A stretch of 64,000 bases of DNA from Marinobacter arenosus (GTDB lineage: Bacteria > Pseudomonadota > Gammaproteobacteria > Pseudomonadales > Oleiphilaceae). The DNA is taken from positions 558,001 to 622,000 of the forward strand of contig NZ_JAHVAO010000001.1 of assembly GCF_019264345.1 (NCBI RefSeq). Reading direction: 5' to 3'. Shown piece after piece: positions 36,704 to 44,328 of the stretch. Under the pieces are notes generated by a model, which was given only the letters and a program-made list of their open reading frames with translations, made no database searches and was not told the DNA's origin. How positions within the stretch are numbered: position 1 is the stretch's first letter; each line of letters opens with the position of its first letter. Both the position numbers and the translations under genes were made by a program.

Positions 36704-38352
36704 CGCTTGCCCTCCTGAAGATTCTCCAGAGCAAGGTACTCATACAAATGGGCGATTTGCTGCTCGGTCTTATCCAGCGAAAAAGCCATTCGACGGTCCT
36801 GTTCTTCCACGAAATCCAGGGCTCGCTCGTCCAGAAGTTCCTCGGATCGACGGATCAGGCGGGCAACCCGTTCCTGGAACTCCCCGGTCTTTGCTTTCAA
36901 CCCCCGCGCCTGACGAAGTTGTTCCCTGAGCGCTGATGGGCGAGTCTTGATTCGAGCTGCGAAGGCTTCCAGGCTGCTTCCAGACGCAGACAGCGTTTCC
37001 GCCATACTACGAACCCGCTGTTTCTGTTCCGCGCTCAGGTTTGCACCCTCCAGCCGCTTGAGGGCACTTCTGAGCGATTCTTGTTGGCTATTCAGGTTGG
37101 CAGCCGCCCTGCCGCCTTCCGCCTCCAGCGTTGCGATCTGGTCTTCCAGCGCCTGGACGAAAATGGTCAGATCGCTTCTTTGTCGTTCCAGAGTCCGCGA
37201 CAGATCTTTCAGATCAGCGACCCGCCTTACGCTTTGCTGTGCCTCGGGATTCTCAACGAACTCAAGAAGGTAGGCCATTCGCGGCTGGGTCAACGTCCGG
37301 CTATCCGCCAAAAACCATTCAAGGTCGGAGTCCCGGGCGTCCTCCACCAGGGCTTTATAGGCACCCTGCTGACGAATACGGTCGGCCAGCTTTCGAAGTG
37401 TGACGCGCTCGCTCTCATAGGCGGCATTGGCCGCCAGGTAGGCCTCACCGGCCTGCCCTAGGTAGCCGGACAGGTCGAAACCGCGGCCCATGCCGATCCA
37501 CGCATCGGCCACGCCCGGGAAGGCAAGCGGGTATTTCTTCGCTCGATGCCAGCTTTGCATGGAGGCGCGATGGTTTCCCTTGGCAGCCAGGGCCAACCCA
37601 TGAAGGTAGAGCGCCTGTGGAGTGCTGTAACTTTCCAGCGGTATCTTTTCAAGGAAACCGATGGCTTTCTCGTACTCGTCGTTCTGAAACGCCAGATAGC
37701 CCGCGCGAACCAACAGACGGCTTTTCAGATGACGACTGCGATCGCCCACACTGTCTTTCTCGGCCATGGCCAATGCCACCCTGAGCGCTACCAGTGCACG
37801 GGTCGGGTTCAGATCCTCCCTGGCATAATCGGAAGAAAGGTTCAGGTACCCCACCGCCGCCCAGTAGCCTTCCTCCATTCCTGCCAGGATCTGACCTGCC
37901 CTGTCCGCTCGCCCGGCCTTTCTCGCGATCTCCGCCAGTTCGTAGGACGCCTGTTGCCGCGTCTCGCCAAACCCGAAACGAACCGCCTTTTCGAGCCAGT
38001 TCTCTGCCTCCAGGAACTGCTCCTGTGCTAACAGACTCCGGCCCAGAAGCAATGCTGCCTCCCCACGGTGATGGTGCTCTTTCGCAACCTGCCGGAGTGC
38101 TGCCAAACCCGCCTCCGTGCGACCACTTTCCAGCAGCAAGCGGGCCCTGAGAAAGGCGGCGGAATCGCCCTCCAGACTGTCGACGAACCCGAGAACCGGA
38201 TAAATCCGGTCGGTTGCCAACGCATACTTCGCCAACCCCGTCTGAAGCTCGGGCGGCACTTGGCCAGCCCCGGCCAGGCTGGGAGAAGCCCACGCCCACA
38301 GTAGGAGCGTGCATGTTGCGCATAAGGAGGATTTGAGAATCTGGCGCATCAT
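36700..38352 (-). CDS. Exported TPR and coiled-coil protein of the motor locus
   Basis: A protein of 550 residues from ATG 38352 (MMRQ); a GTG at 38367 is less likely. A signal peptide (CATCTLLLWAWASPSLAGA) leads into TPR-like repeats up to about residue 330 (ALLLGRSLLAQEQFLEAENW, LNLSSDYAREDLNPTRALVA). Then comes a long charged coiled coil (ALEDQIATLEAEGGRAAANL, LKRLEGANLSAEQKQRVRSM). The layout of a helical solenoid plus rod suits a periplasmic linker between membranes. The start lies 5 bp after the upstream stop. Family not named with confidence. Confidence 0.78.
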   Translation of the reverse strand: MMRQILKSSLCATCTLLLWAWASPSLAGAGQVPPELQTGLAKYALATDRIYPVLGFVDSLEGDSAAFLRARLLLESGRTEAGLAALRQVAKEHHHRGEAALLLGRSLLAQEQFLEAENWLEKAVRFGFGETRQQASYELAEIARKAGRADRAGQILAGMEEGYWAAVGYLNLSSDYAREDLNPTRALVALRVALAMAEKDSVGDRSRHLKSRLLVRAGYLAFQNDEYEKAIGFLEKIPLESYSTPQALYLHGLALAAKGNHRASMQSWHRAKKYPLAFPGVADAWIGMGRGFDLSGYLGQAGEAYLAANAAYESERVTLRKLADRIRQQGAYKALVEDARDSDLEWFLADSRTLTQPRMAYLLEFVENPEAQQSVRRVADLKDLSRTLERQRSDLTIFVQALEDQIATLEAEGGRAAANLNSQQESLRSALKRLEGANLSAEQKQRVRSMAETLSASGSSLEAFAARIKTRPSALREQLRQARGLKAKTGEFQERVARLIRRSEELLDERALDFVEEQDRRMAFSLDKTEQQIAHLYEYLALENLQEGKR

Positions 38353-38357
38353 GGCGG

Positions 38358-38903
38358 TTACTTCCACTCGACAAACGATACTCGGGGTTCGTAACTGGGT
38401 GCCTGCGCCTCCAGACTCATCTGAAGCCGCAAGGTGCCAGGACGTTTCAGGAATCGGTGGATGGTTTCGCGACGAACAAAATGATCCTTCGCCGAACGTG
38501 CGGTAACGACCGCCTTCAGCTCATGTTCGCCGTTCGAGAGGTTGCCCACGAACAACTGCTGAATGCCGCCAGCCTCCAGGGAGCCCCTCTCCCTGTCGGA
38601 GTAGAGGTGGGAAACAACGGGTTGGCCGTCAACAAACAACTCGATGGAATCCAGGTCCAGAGCCTCTCGGCTGCCGAGTGTCAGGAAAACTGCCATCCGC
38701 GTGTCCGCCGGGTGGAGGAGCTTCTGCTCAAGAGCAAACACCTGAGCGGAATGCTCCGAAACCTGTGCCCGCAGTTGTTCTATGTCCTGGTCGACGGCTG
38801 CTGCGAACGCCCACTGGGATACTGCGCCCAGGCTCACTATGCCGGTAAGCAACGCGCTCCAGGCGCTTACCCGGCGCTTTGGTGTTGATTTTTTGCCGAA
38901 CAT
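38358..38903 (-). CDS. First gene of the motor locus: small exported protein
   Basis: A protein of 181 residues from ATG 38903. A basic start (MFGKKSTPKRR) and hydrophobic stretch (SALLTGIVSLGAVSQWAFA) form a signal peptide or anchor. A short coiled coil (DIEQLRAQVSEHSAQVFALE) and a beta-rich domain follow, with LDLDSIELFVDGQPV and GEHELKAVVTARS. AGGAGG stands 13 bp upstream of the ATG, rather far. An open frame to 38975 is not favoured. I see no DNA-binding motif. It leads nine genes that share one direction and mostly overlap or abut. Confidence 0.75.
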   Translation of the reverse strand: MFGKKSTPKRRVSAWSALLTGIVSLGAVSQWAFAAAVDQDIEQLRAQVSEHSAQVFALEQKLLHPADTRMAVFLTLGSREALDLDSIELFVDGQPVVSHLYSDRERGSLEAGGIQQLFVGNLSNGEHELKAVVTARSAKDHFVRRETIHRFLKRPGTLRLQMSLEAQAPSYEPRVSFVEWK

Positions 38904-38948
38904 AATGCCGTGTCTGCCTCCTGCCATCCTGGTGACGGGCATTGTTAT

Positions 38949-38983
38949 GTAACAAGCTGGCAGAAATCGTAACACTTGGTAAC
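38949..38983. promoter_or_regulatory. Phased GTAAC direct repeats upstream of the motor locus
   Basis: GTAAC occurs at 38949, 38969 and 38979, i.e. at 20 and 10 bp steps. The last two form GTAAC-N5-GTAAC, the tandem layout of OmpR/CpxR-family response regulator sites. The repeats lie 46-80 bp before the first gene of the locus. The outermost also sits in a TTGTTA/TAACAA inverted repeat (38942-38955). Confidence 0.4.
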
Positions 38984-39000
38984 GCGCAAGAACGGTATCC

Positions 39001-39243
39001 AGATCACCAAATGCAAATTCGCAGAAGGAACTTCAAGGAGTGTCGGTTTTTTTGACAGGTATAGGAAGGGAAATGTGACAGTGTTTTATTGTTTGGAAAT
39101 CGGAACTGTCAGTGCATTGTTTTTTAGGCGCTTTTTATTCATGGCCCTGGAATTGCCTAACAGTGATTGCGGGGAACCCATATGGGAAACCCCGTTTGAT
39201 ATGCCGAGCTTGGCCGATGCCCTCAACCGCATCGGCTTTTTTT
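39001..39243 (+). ncRNA. Candidate plus-strand small RNA, GGA-rich
   Basis: This gap lies between minus-strand genes yet ends in a clear plus-strand terminator. It has nine GGA triplets in about 190 nt, and stems such as TGACAGT/ACTGTCA (39076-39111) and CGGGG/CCCCG enclosing CCCAT/ATGGG near 39169-39193. A perfect TTGACA lies at 39052-39057, but the matching -10 is poor, so the 5' end is unsure. Repeated GGA in loops would fit a CsrA/RsmA-binding RNA. No GacA box was seen. Confidence 0.33.
39213..39243 (+). terminator. Orphan Rho-independent terminator
   Basis: GCCGATGC (39213-39220) and GCATCGGC (39229-39236) around an 8-base loop, then seven T. It faces plus-strand transcription although no plus-strand protein gene precedes it. 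On the minus strand there is no T-run. Confidence 0.85.
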
Positions 39244-40420
39244 ATTTGCTCAGATGCTTCATGGCCGATTCGAGGCCGTCGATGGTCAGCGGGTACATAT
39301 GATCCTCGACCAATTGGCGCGTCATACCCAGTGAGCCCCCATTCCCCCAATAACTCTCGGGCAACGGGTTAAGCCATACCACCTTGCGGAAATGATCCGA
39401 GATCCGCTGAAACCAGGTTGCACCAGCTTCCTCGTTCCAGTGTTCGATCGAACCACCCGGGTGGGAAATCTCATAGGGCGCCATGGTGGCATCCCCCACG
39501 AAAATGACTTTGTAGTCCGGTGAGTATTTGTGAAGGATGTCGTAAGTGCTGGTGGTCTCGTTCATCCGCCGAATGTTGTTGGTCCAGACACTCTCGTAAA
39601 TGAAGTTGTGGAAGTAAAAGTACTCCATGTGTTTGAACTCAAGACGCGCCGCCGAGAATAACTCCTCGCACACCCGGATATGCGGATCCATCGAGCCACC
39701 AACATCGAAGAAAATAAGCACTTTCACGGCATTATGCCGCTCCGGCACCATTTTCAGATCGAGGTACCCCGCATTTCGGGCAGTCGACCGGATGGTGTCA
39801 TCCATATCAAGCTGATCGGCCGCGCCCTGGCGGGCGAACTTCCGAAGCCGACGCAGGGCAACTTTGATGTTCCGGATACCCAGGGTGATGCTGTCATCCA
39901 GATCCTTGAAGGCACGCTTCTCCCAGACTTTGACAGCTCGTCCGTGACGACCGTTCTTCTGGCCGATACGAAAGCCTTCGGGATTGTAGCCATCCGCACC
40001 AAATGGCGAGGTTCCACCCGTGCCAATCCATTTGTTGCCACCGGCGTGCCGCTCGTTCTGCTCTTCCATGCGCTTCTTGAAGGTCTCAATGAGTTCCTCA
40101 AGTCCGCCCAAAGAATCGATTTTGGCTTTATCTTCCTCAGACAGATGCTTTTCGAACTCGGCGCGCAGCCAGTCATCCGGGATCAGCATCTCCATCAGAT
40201 CTTCAAGATTCTCGATGCCTTCAAAGTAGGCCTTGAACGCACGGTCGAACTTGTCGAAATGACGCTCATCCTTTACCAGACACAAACGCGCCAGGTAATA
40301 AAAATCTTCCATGTCGGCAAACGCCAGACGATTCTGAAGAGCCTCCAGAAGGTCCAGGAACTCGCGTAGACTGGCGGGCACCTTCGCCCGCCGCACTTCG
40401 AGAAAAAAATCAATCAACAT
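39242..40420 (-). CDS. CoxE-like von Willebrand A protein, partner of MoxR
   Basis: A protein of 392 residues from the ATG at 40420 (MLIDFFLEVRRAK). The N-terminal helical part is followed by a C-terminal VWA-like domain with a modified metal site (FFDVGGSMDPHI in place of DxSxS) and FVGDATMAPYE. It resembles the CoxE/YehP-type proteins that act with MoxR AAA+ ATPases to remodel or insert metal into target complexes. The start lies 22 bp after the moxR-type gene. The usual client, such as a nitric oxide reductase or CO dehydrogenase, is absent. Confidence 0.85.
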   Translation of the reverse strand: MLIDFFLEVRRAKVPASLREFLDLLEALQNRLAFADMEDFYYLARLCLVKDERHFDKFDRAFKAYFEGIENLEDLMEMLIPDDWLRAEFEKHLSEEDKAKIDSLGGLEELIETFKKRMEEQNERHAGGNKWIGTGGTSPFGADGYNPEGFRIGQKNGRHGRAVKVWEKRAFKDLDDSITLGIRNIKVALRRLRKFARQGAADQLDMDDTIRSTARNAGYLDLKMVPERHNAVKVLIFFDVGGSMDPHIRVCEELFSAARLEFKHMEYFYFHNFIYESVWTNNIRRMNETTSTYDILHKYSPDYKVIFVGDATMAPYEISHPGGSIEHWNEEAGATWFQRISDHFRKVVWLNPLPESYWGNGGSLGMTRQLVEDHMYPLTIDGLESAMKHLSK

Positions 40421-40442
40421 AAAACGAGACTCTTGCTGAATA

Positions 40443-41285
40443 TCAGCTGCGACGACGGGCCATGAAAGCCAGTTTTTGCAGCAGGTGAACATCCTGCTCG
40501 TTTTTCACCAGTGCGCCATACAAAGGCGGCAGTGCCGAACTCGTGTCTTTCTCCTGAAGCATTTTCGCAGACAATTCGTCCGCCATCAGCAACTTCAGCC
40601 AATCAATCAATTCAGAGGTGGACGGTTTTTTCTTCAGACCGGGAACCTTGCGCACGTCAAAGAAGACTTCCAGGGCATCCCGAACAATTTCCTGCTGCAG
40701 TCCCGGAAAGTGAACATCGACAATGTCTTTCATTGTGTCGTGGTCGGGGAAGCTGATGTAGTGGAAGAAGCAGCGGCGAAGGAATGCGTCCGGCAGTTCC
40801 TTCTCGTTATTGCTGGTAATGACCACGATGGGGCGCTGTCGGGCCTTCACGGTTTGCTGGGTTTCGTAGACGAAGAACTCCATGCGATCCAGCTCGAGCA
40901 GGAGGTCGTTGGGGAACTCGATGTCAGCCTTGTCAATTTCATCGATCAACAGCACGACCTGCTCCTCGGCTTCAAACGCCTCCCAGAGCTTGCCCTTCAC
41001 GATGTAGTTGCTGATGTCCTTGACCTTCTCATCGCCAAGCTGGGAATCCCGCAGACGGGAAACGGCATCGTACTCATACAGTCCCTGCTGGGCCTTGGTG
41101 GTCGACTTGATGTGCCAGGGAATCAACCGCATACCCAGTGCGGCAGCCATTTCCTCGGCCAGCAGTGTCTTGCCGGTTCCGGGCTCGCCTTTGATCAGCA
41201 GCGGGCGCTGAAGAGAAATTGCCGCGTTGACGGCCATCTGCAGGTCATCGGTGGCTACATAATTCTCGGTACCGGTAAACTTCAT
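40443..41285 (-). CDS. MoxR-family AAA+ ATPase
   Basis: The 280-residue AAA+ chaperone-like ATPase has Walker A GEPGTGKTLLAEE, Walker B VVLLIDEIDKAD, sensor VITSNNEKELPDAFLRRC with the arginine finger pair. It belongs to the MoxR group that pairs with VWA proteins, here the CoxE-like gene just downstream and the membrane VWA protein 17 bp upstream. The three could act as one unit on an envelope or metal-enzyme client. The substrate is unknown. Confidence 0.92.
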   Translation of the reverse strand: MKFTGTENYVATDDLQMAVNAAISLQRPLLIKGEPGTGKTLLAEEMAAALGMRLIPWHIKSTTKAQQGLYEYDAVSRLRDSQLGDEKVKDISNYIVKGKLWEAFEAEEQVVLLIDEIDKADIEFPNDLLLELDRMEFFVYETQQTVKARQRPIVVITSNNEKELPDAFLRRCFFHYISFPDHDTMKDIVDVHFPGLQQEIVRDALEVFFDVRKVPGLKKKPSTSELIDWLKLLMADELSAKMLQEKDTSSALPPLYGALVKNEQDVHLLQKLAFMARRRS

Positions 41286-41302
41286 GTTAAATATCCTGTT
41301 GG

Positions 41303-43201
41303 TTACTTTTTCTGATCTGAATCTTCGGGTTTCGGTTGGAGCTCGTCGCGCTTGCGTTCGGAATCCTTCTCATCGTACTCGGGGAGGTCATCGAATTCCG
41401 AAAGATCGAAATCATCCAGCCCGAACTCTTCTTCATCGGCCTGCCTGCCTTCTTCCACCGTGTTGTCGAGTTCAGGGATGGCCTCCTCCCCGTCATCCGC
41501 AGGCGCTTCAATAGGCTGTTCTGCTTCGCTCGCTTCAGGTTCCGACACTTCTTCGTCGAGATCCGCCACGGTCTCCCGCTCTGCCGCCGCCCTTGCCTGT
41601 TCCGACCGCTGGGCCTGACGCCTTTTCATCGCCAGCCCAACAAGCGCCATCAGTCCCACGCCCCCCATACCTGCTCCGATCGCCCAGAAAGGCACCGGCA
41701 AGCCACTCACAGCATCGTCTTCCAGTCCGGCAGGTCGAGCTGCCACGGTCTCGGGCTCCTCAACGTCACTGATGTCGATCGGACTGGTGATCGCCGACGC
41801 TACTGGGGCCTCGGGTTCGGGGATGGAGTCCGACTCTCCGCCCGGCTCCTCCTGCTCGACGGACGCTCCAGGGTCGGGCTCGCCAGCCATAGCCGTCTGA
41901 TGAGGCTCTGCATCGGCCTGCCCTTCTGCCGTCGAGTCCTCGGAGACGAACCCGGCACGGGTGCTGAACTTCCGGCCGAATGTCTGGCCGTCGGCGATTA
42001 TCTCCAGTTGGTAAAGACCGGGTGCCGGCAACTTTCCGATTGTGTCTGAAAAAACACCATTCTTCGGTGGCTGGTCAGCAGAGAGCACCTTGGTGCCGCT
42101 CAGGCCGTCCTCGGACGTAATACTGAGCCTGACCTCGAGAACCTGCAGGAAATCGGGATCGGTGATTCTCTCCCCACCCTCAAAGAACGCGATGTCCAGT
42201 TTGATGGGTTCCGCTTCAGAAAACGTCGGGGGTACCGGACTCACCGCCATCCTCAGATCACTGACAACGGTCACCCGGCTACCCTCGCCCAGTTCGCCAT
42301 TGATACGCCAATCACCCGACATTGGTTCGCTGACCGTCATCAGATCGTAACCTGCTTCCCGCGCCCACCGGATGTTATCAGGCAATTCCTGGAGGTTAAT
42401 CGTTCTTCCATCCGGCCGAATCAGCTCTAACTGGCGCGTTTCGCGGGTTTCCCGCTCGCCCCAAAACACAAGGGCTGTGTATTCGGTCACCCCCTCATCG
42501 ACAGAGAAGGCATTACCGACAATGGGTATCTGCTCCTGCGGTACGGCCGTATTCAACGCTTCCAGAAACACCCGATTCAGCGCGTCTGCCGTATCGGCAA
42601 TCTGAAATCGCCCCCCGGACTTGCGGGCGAGCTTTCTCAGAAATTCCGCGTCCGCCTGCGCTGATAACGCGATGGGGTGAAAGGTGGCACCCTGCTCCGC
42701 CAGATCCACCACCAGAGATTCCAGTATCCGGTTCTCTTCTCGCAGATTAACCTGCGCGTCGTCTGAAATATCGACGTTGCCATCGGTCAGCAAAATGAAA
42801 TGGGTGTTCTCAAGGCCATCGGTGGAATAATAGCTGTCGCTGGCCACTTCAATGGCTTCGCCCAGATTGGTTCTGAGCGCAACGGAATTGATTTGGCGAG
42901 ACCGTTCAACGGCCTGTTCACGCCAGTCTGCACCAACGGAGCGGTGTGGAACCAGCATGTTCACATATTGGCCAAAGGTCCAGAGACCGGCCGTTGTGCC
43001 ATCAGGAATCATACGGGCCAGCAGCCTGACTGCCGGTTGCCGCAGGTTATCCGGATCGTTTTCCTTCATCGATCCGGATATGTCGACGATGATTCTGACA
43101 TCGGACGACGCAGACAGGGCCGGCGCTGGCATTTCCTGAGCGTGAACAGTGGCCGGAAACACGGTGACGGTAAAGATTAACAGCGTCAGGAGTTTTGGCA
43201 T
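41303..43201 (-). CDS. Exported membrane-anchored VWA domain protein
   Basis: A 632-residue protein with a signal peptide (LLTLLIFTVTVFPATVHAQ), a periplasmic VWA domain with an intact metal site (DISGSM, then TNLG and LLTDGNVD), a beta-rich middle region and a linker rich in Glu and Pro. One C-terminal helix (FWAIGAGMGGVGLMALVGLA) is followed by a very acidic cytoplasmic tail (FGLDDFDLSEFDDLPEYDEK). The tail could contact the MoxR ATPase encoded next. Function is not established; the VWA and MoxR pairing suggests protein-complex assembly in the envelope. Confidence 0.85.
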   Translation of the reverse strand: MPKLLTLLIFTVTVFPATVHAQEMPAPALSASSDVRIIVDISGSMKENDPDNLRQPAVRLLARMIPDGTTAGLWTFGQYVNMLVPHRSVGADWREQAVERSRQINSVALRTNLGEAIEVASDSYYSTDGLENTHFILLTDGNVDISDDAQVNLREENRILESLVVDLAEQGATFHPIALSAQADAEFLRKLARKSGGRFQIADTADALNRVFLEALNTAVPQEQIPIVGNAFSVDEGVTEYTALVFWGERETRETRQLELIRPDGRTINLQELPDNIRWAREAGYDLMTVSEPMSGDWRINGELGEGSRVTVVSDLRMAVSPVPPTFSEAEPIKLDIAFFEGGERITDPDFLQVLEVRLSITSEDGLSGTKVLSADQPPKNGVFSDTIGKLPAPGLYQLEIIADGQTFGRKFSTRAGFVSEDSTAEGQADAEPHQTAMAGEPDPGASVEQEEPGGESDSIPEPEAPVASAITSPIDISDVEEPETVAARPAGLEDDAVSGLPVPFWAIGAGMGGVGLMALVGLAMKRRQAQRSEQARAAAERETVADLDEEVSEPEASEAEQPIEAPADDGEEAIPELDNTVEEGRQADEEEFGLDDFDLSEFDDLPEYDEKDSERKRDELQPKPEDSDQKK

Positions 43202-43247
43202 CGTTGCTCTCGAGAATGAGCCCCTTCAATGGTACCGAATGGCCACA

Positions 43248-43592
43248 TTAGCGCCTTTTCAGGCGATAACGCACGAGATCCAGAACCCAGACCAGAAGCA
43301 TGACAAGGGCCGCGATTCCGAGATTGAAGAGCGCTCTACCCGCCGCCTCTGCTTCTCCAAGAATCAACTCATAGCCCCCATACAGCCAGGCGGGTATCCA
43401 CCAGTCCGTGAATTCGGGCGATTCGACCGGCGTGAGCAACAACGCCACCAAGGCAGCGAGTAAAAGGGTTCGCACCCCATAGAAGGGCAGATATCGGAAC
43501 AAACGCTTCATCATGTAAAAGAACACAACGAAAGCAATGGCGTAGGCGGCCCAGAAAATCCCGTAGGCCAATTGTGCGTCAGTATCGATCAT
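43248..43592 (-). CDS. Small membrane protein, function unknown
   Basis: A 114-residue protein with about three hydrophobic helices (AYGIFWAAYAIAFVVFFYMM, TLLLAALVALLLTPV, NLGIAALVMLLVWVLDL) and a basic C-terminus. I do not recognise a named family. Its ATG overlaps the ycgN stop by one or two bases (TAATG), so it is translated with the rnd-ycgL-ycgN group. It lies 46 bp before the VWA gene and could link the two groups. Confidence 0.75.
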   Translation of the reverse strand: MIDTDAQLAYGIFWAAYAIAFVVFFYMMKRLFRYLPFYGVRTLLLAALVALLLTPVESPEFTDWWIPAWLYGGYELILGEAEAAGRALFNLGIAALVMLLVWVLDLVRYRLKRR

Positions 43593-44038
43593 TAAATAAT
43601 CCAGTGAATGATGTGTTCTTCCCAGTCCTCTTCAGGCACCTGATCCTCCGGAACGACCTTGCCCCGGATGGACACACCCGCCTCATGGACCGTGGCAGGG
43701 TCTCCGCTACGCAAGGGATGCCAGTCCGCCAGCGGCCTGCCTTCGGCCAATGTGCGGTAAGCACAGGTGTATGGAAGCCAATGGTAGTCGGTGACGGTAT
43801 CGGCTGTCAGCACTGTACAACCGGGCACCTTCTTCAGCCGCTCGGAGTATACGGTGCACCGACAGGTTGCTTCATCCATGTACCGGCAGACCAGATCGGT
43901 GTGATAGACCTCGCCCGTGTCCTCGTCTTCAAGCTTGTTCAGGCAGCATTTGCCGCACCCGTCGCACAGGGATTCCCATTCAGCCGCACTCATTTCTTCG
44001 AGGCGTTTTCGCTGCCAGAAGGGAATCTGGGCTATCAT
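43592..44038 (-). CDS. ycgN: YcgN family cysteine-cluster protein (UPF0260)
   Basis: A 148-residue protein with many cysteines in a CxxCxxCC-type cluster (CDGCGKCCLNKL) followed by CRYMDEATCRCTVY and KKVPGC. This is a probable zinc or iron-sulfur site of the YcgN/YkgJ type. The biochemical role is unknown. Overlaps ycgL by four bases (ATGA). The rnd-ycgL-ycgN order is found in Pseudomonas as well. Confidence 0.9.
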   Translation of the reverse strand: MIAQIPFWQRKRLEEMSAAEWESLCDGCGKCCLNKLEDEDTGEVYHTDLVCRYMDEATCRCTVYSERLKKVPGCTVLTADTVTDYHWLPYTCAYRTLAEGRPLADWHPLRSGDPATVHEAGVSIRGKVVPEDQVPEEDWEEHIIHWII

Positions 44039-44328
44039 CGGTCGCGACGCTCCAGCTTTTTCCGAAAATCAACCACGTAACTGTCCTGCTCCTCGGGCAT
44101 TTGCAGGTAGAAATCCTTCTCTGCCAGCGCGTCCAGTACCTGTTTGCCTGTGGTCCGCGCCAATTTTCGATCCGGCGTCATGACCAGGTCCATCGAGTGT
44201 ACCGGCTGGCCGAAAATCCCCCGGAGACTCTCCGGTAGATCCTCCCAGACCTGCCCACGACGCACAAAGAGATAGGTGTTGTTTTTCTTGCTGCTGCGGA
44301 AAACAGAAACAAATTCCCGTTCTTTCAT
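44035..44328 (-). CDS. ycgL: YcgL domain protein
   Basis: A 97-residue YcgL family protein (FRSSKKNNTYLFVRRGQVWE, LPESLRGIFGQP, QMPEEQDSYVVDF). The family is small, cytoplasmic and of unknown exact function, and is often next to ribonuclease D, which suggests a link to RNA turnover. It overlaps both neighbours by four bases, so the three are translationally coupled. Confidence 0.92.
   Translation of the reverse strand: MKEREFVSVFRSSKKNNTYLFVRRGQVWEDLPESLRGIFGQPVHSMDLVMTPDRKLARTTGKQVLDALAEKDFYLQMPEEQDSYVVDFRKKLERRDR

Noticed and set aside
38976..39302. Plus-strand open frame of 108 codons in the gap after the motor locus, containing MALELPNSDCGEPIWE
   Set aside because: It runs straight through the terminator at 39213-39243 and into the VWA gene on the other strand, has no good Shine-Dalgarno and no recognisable protein pattern.
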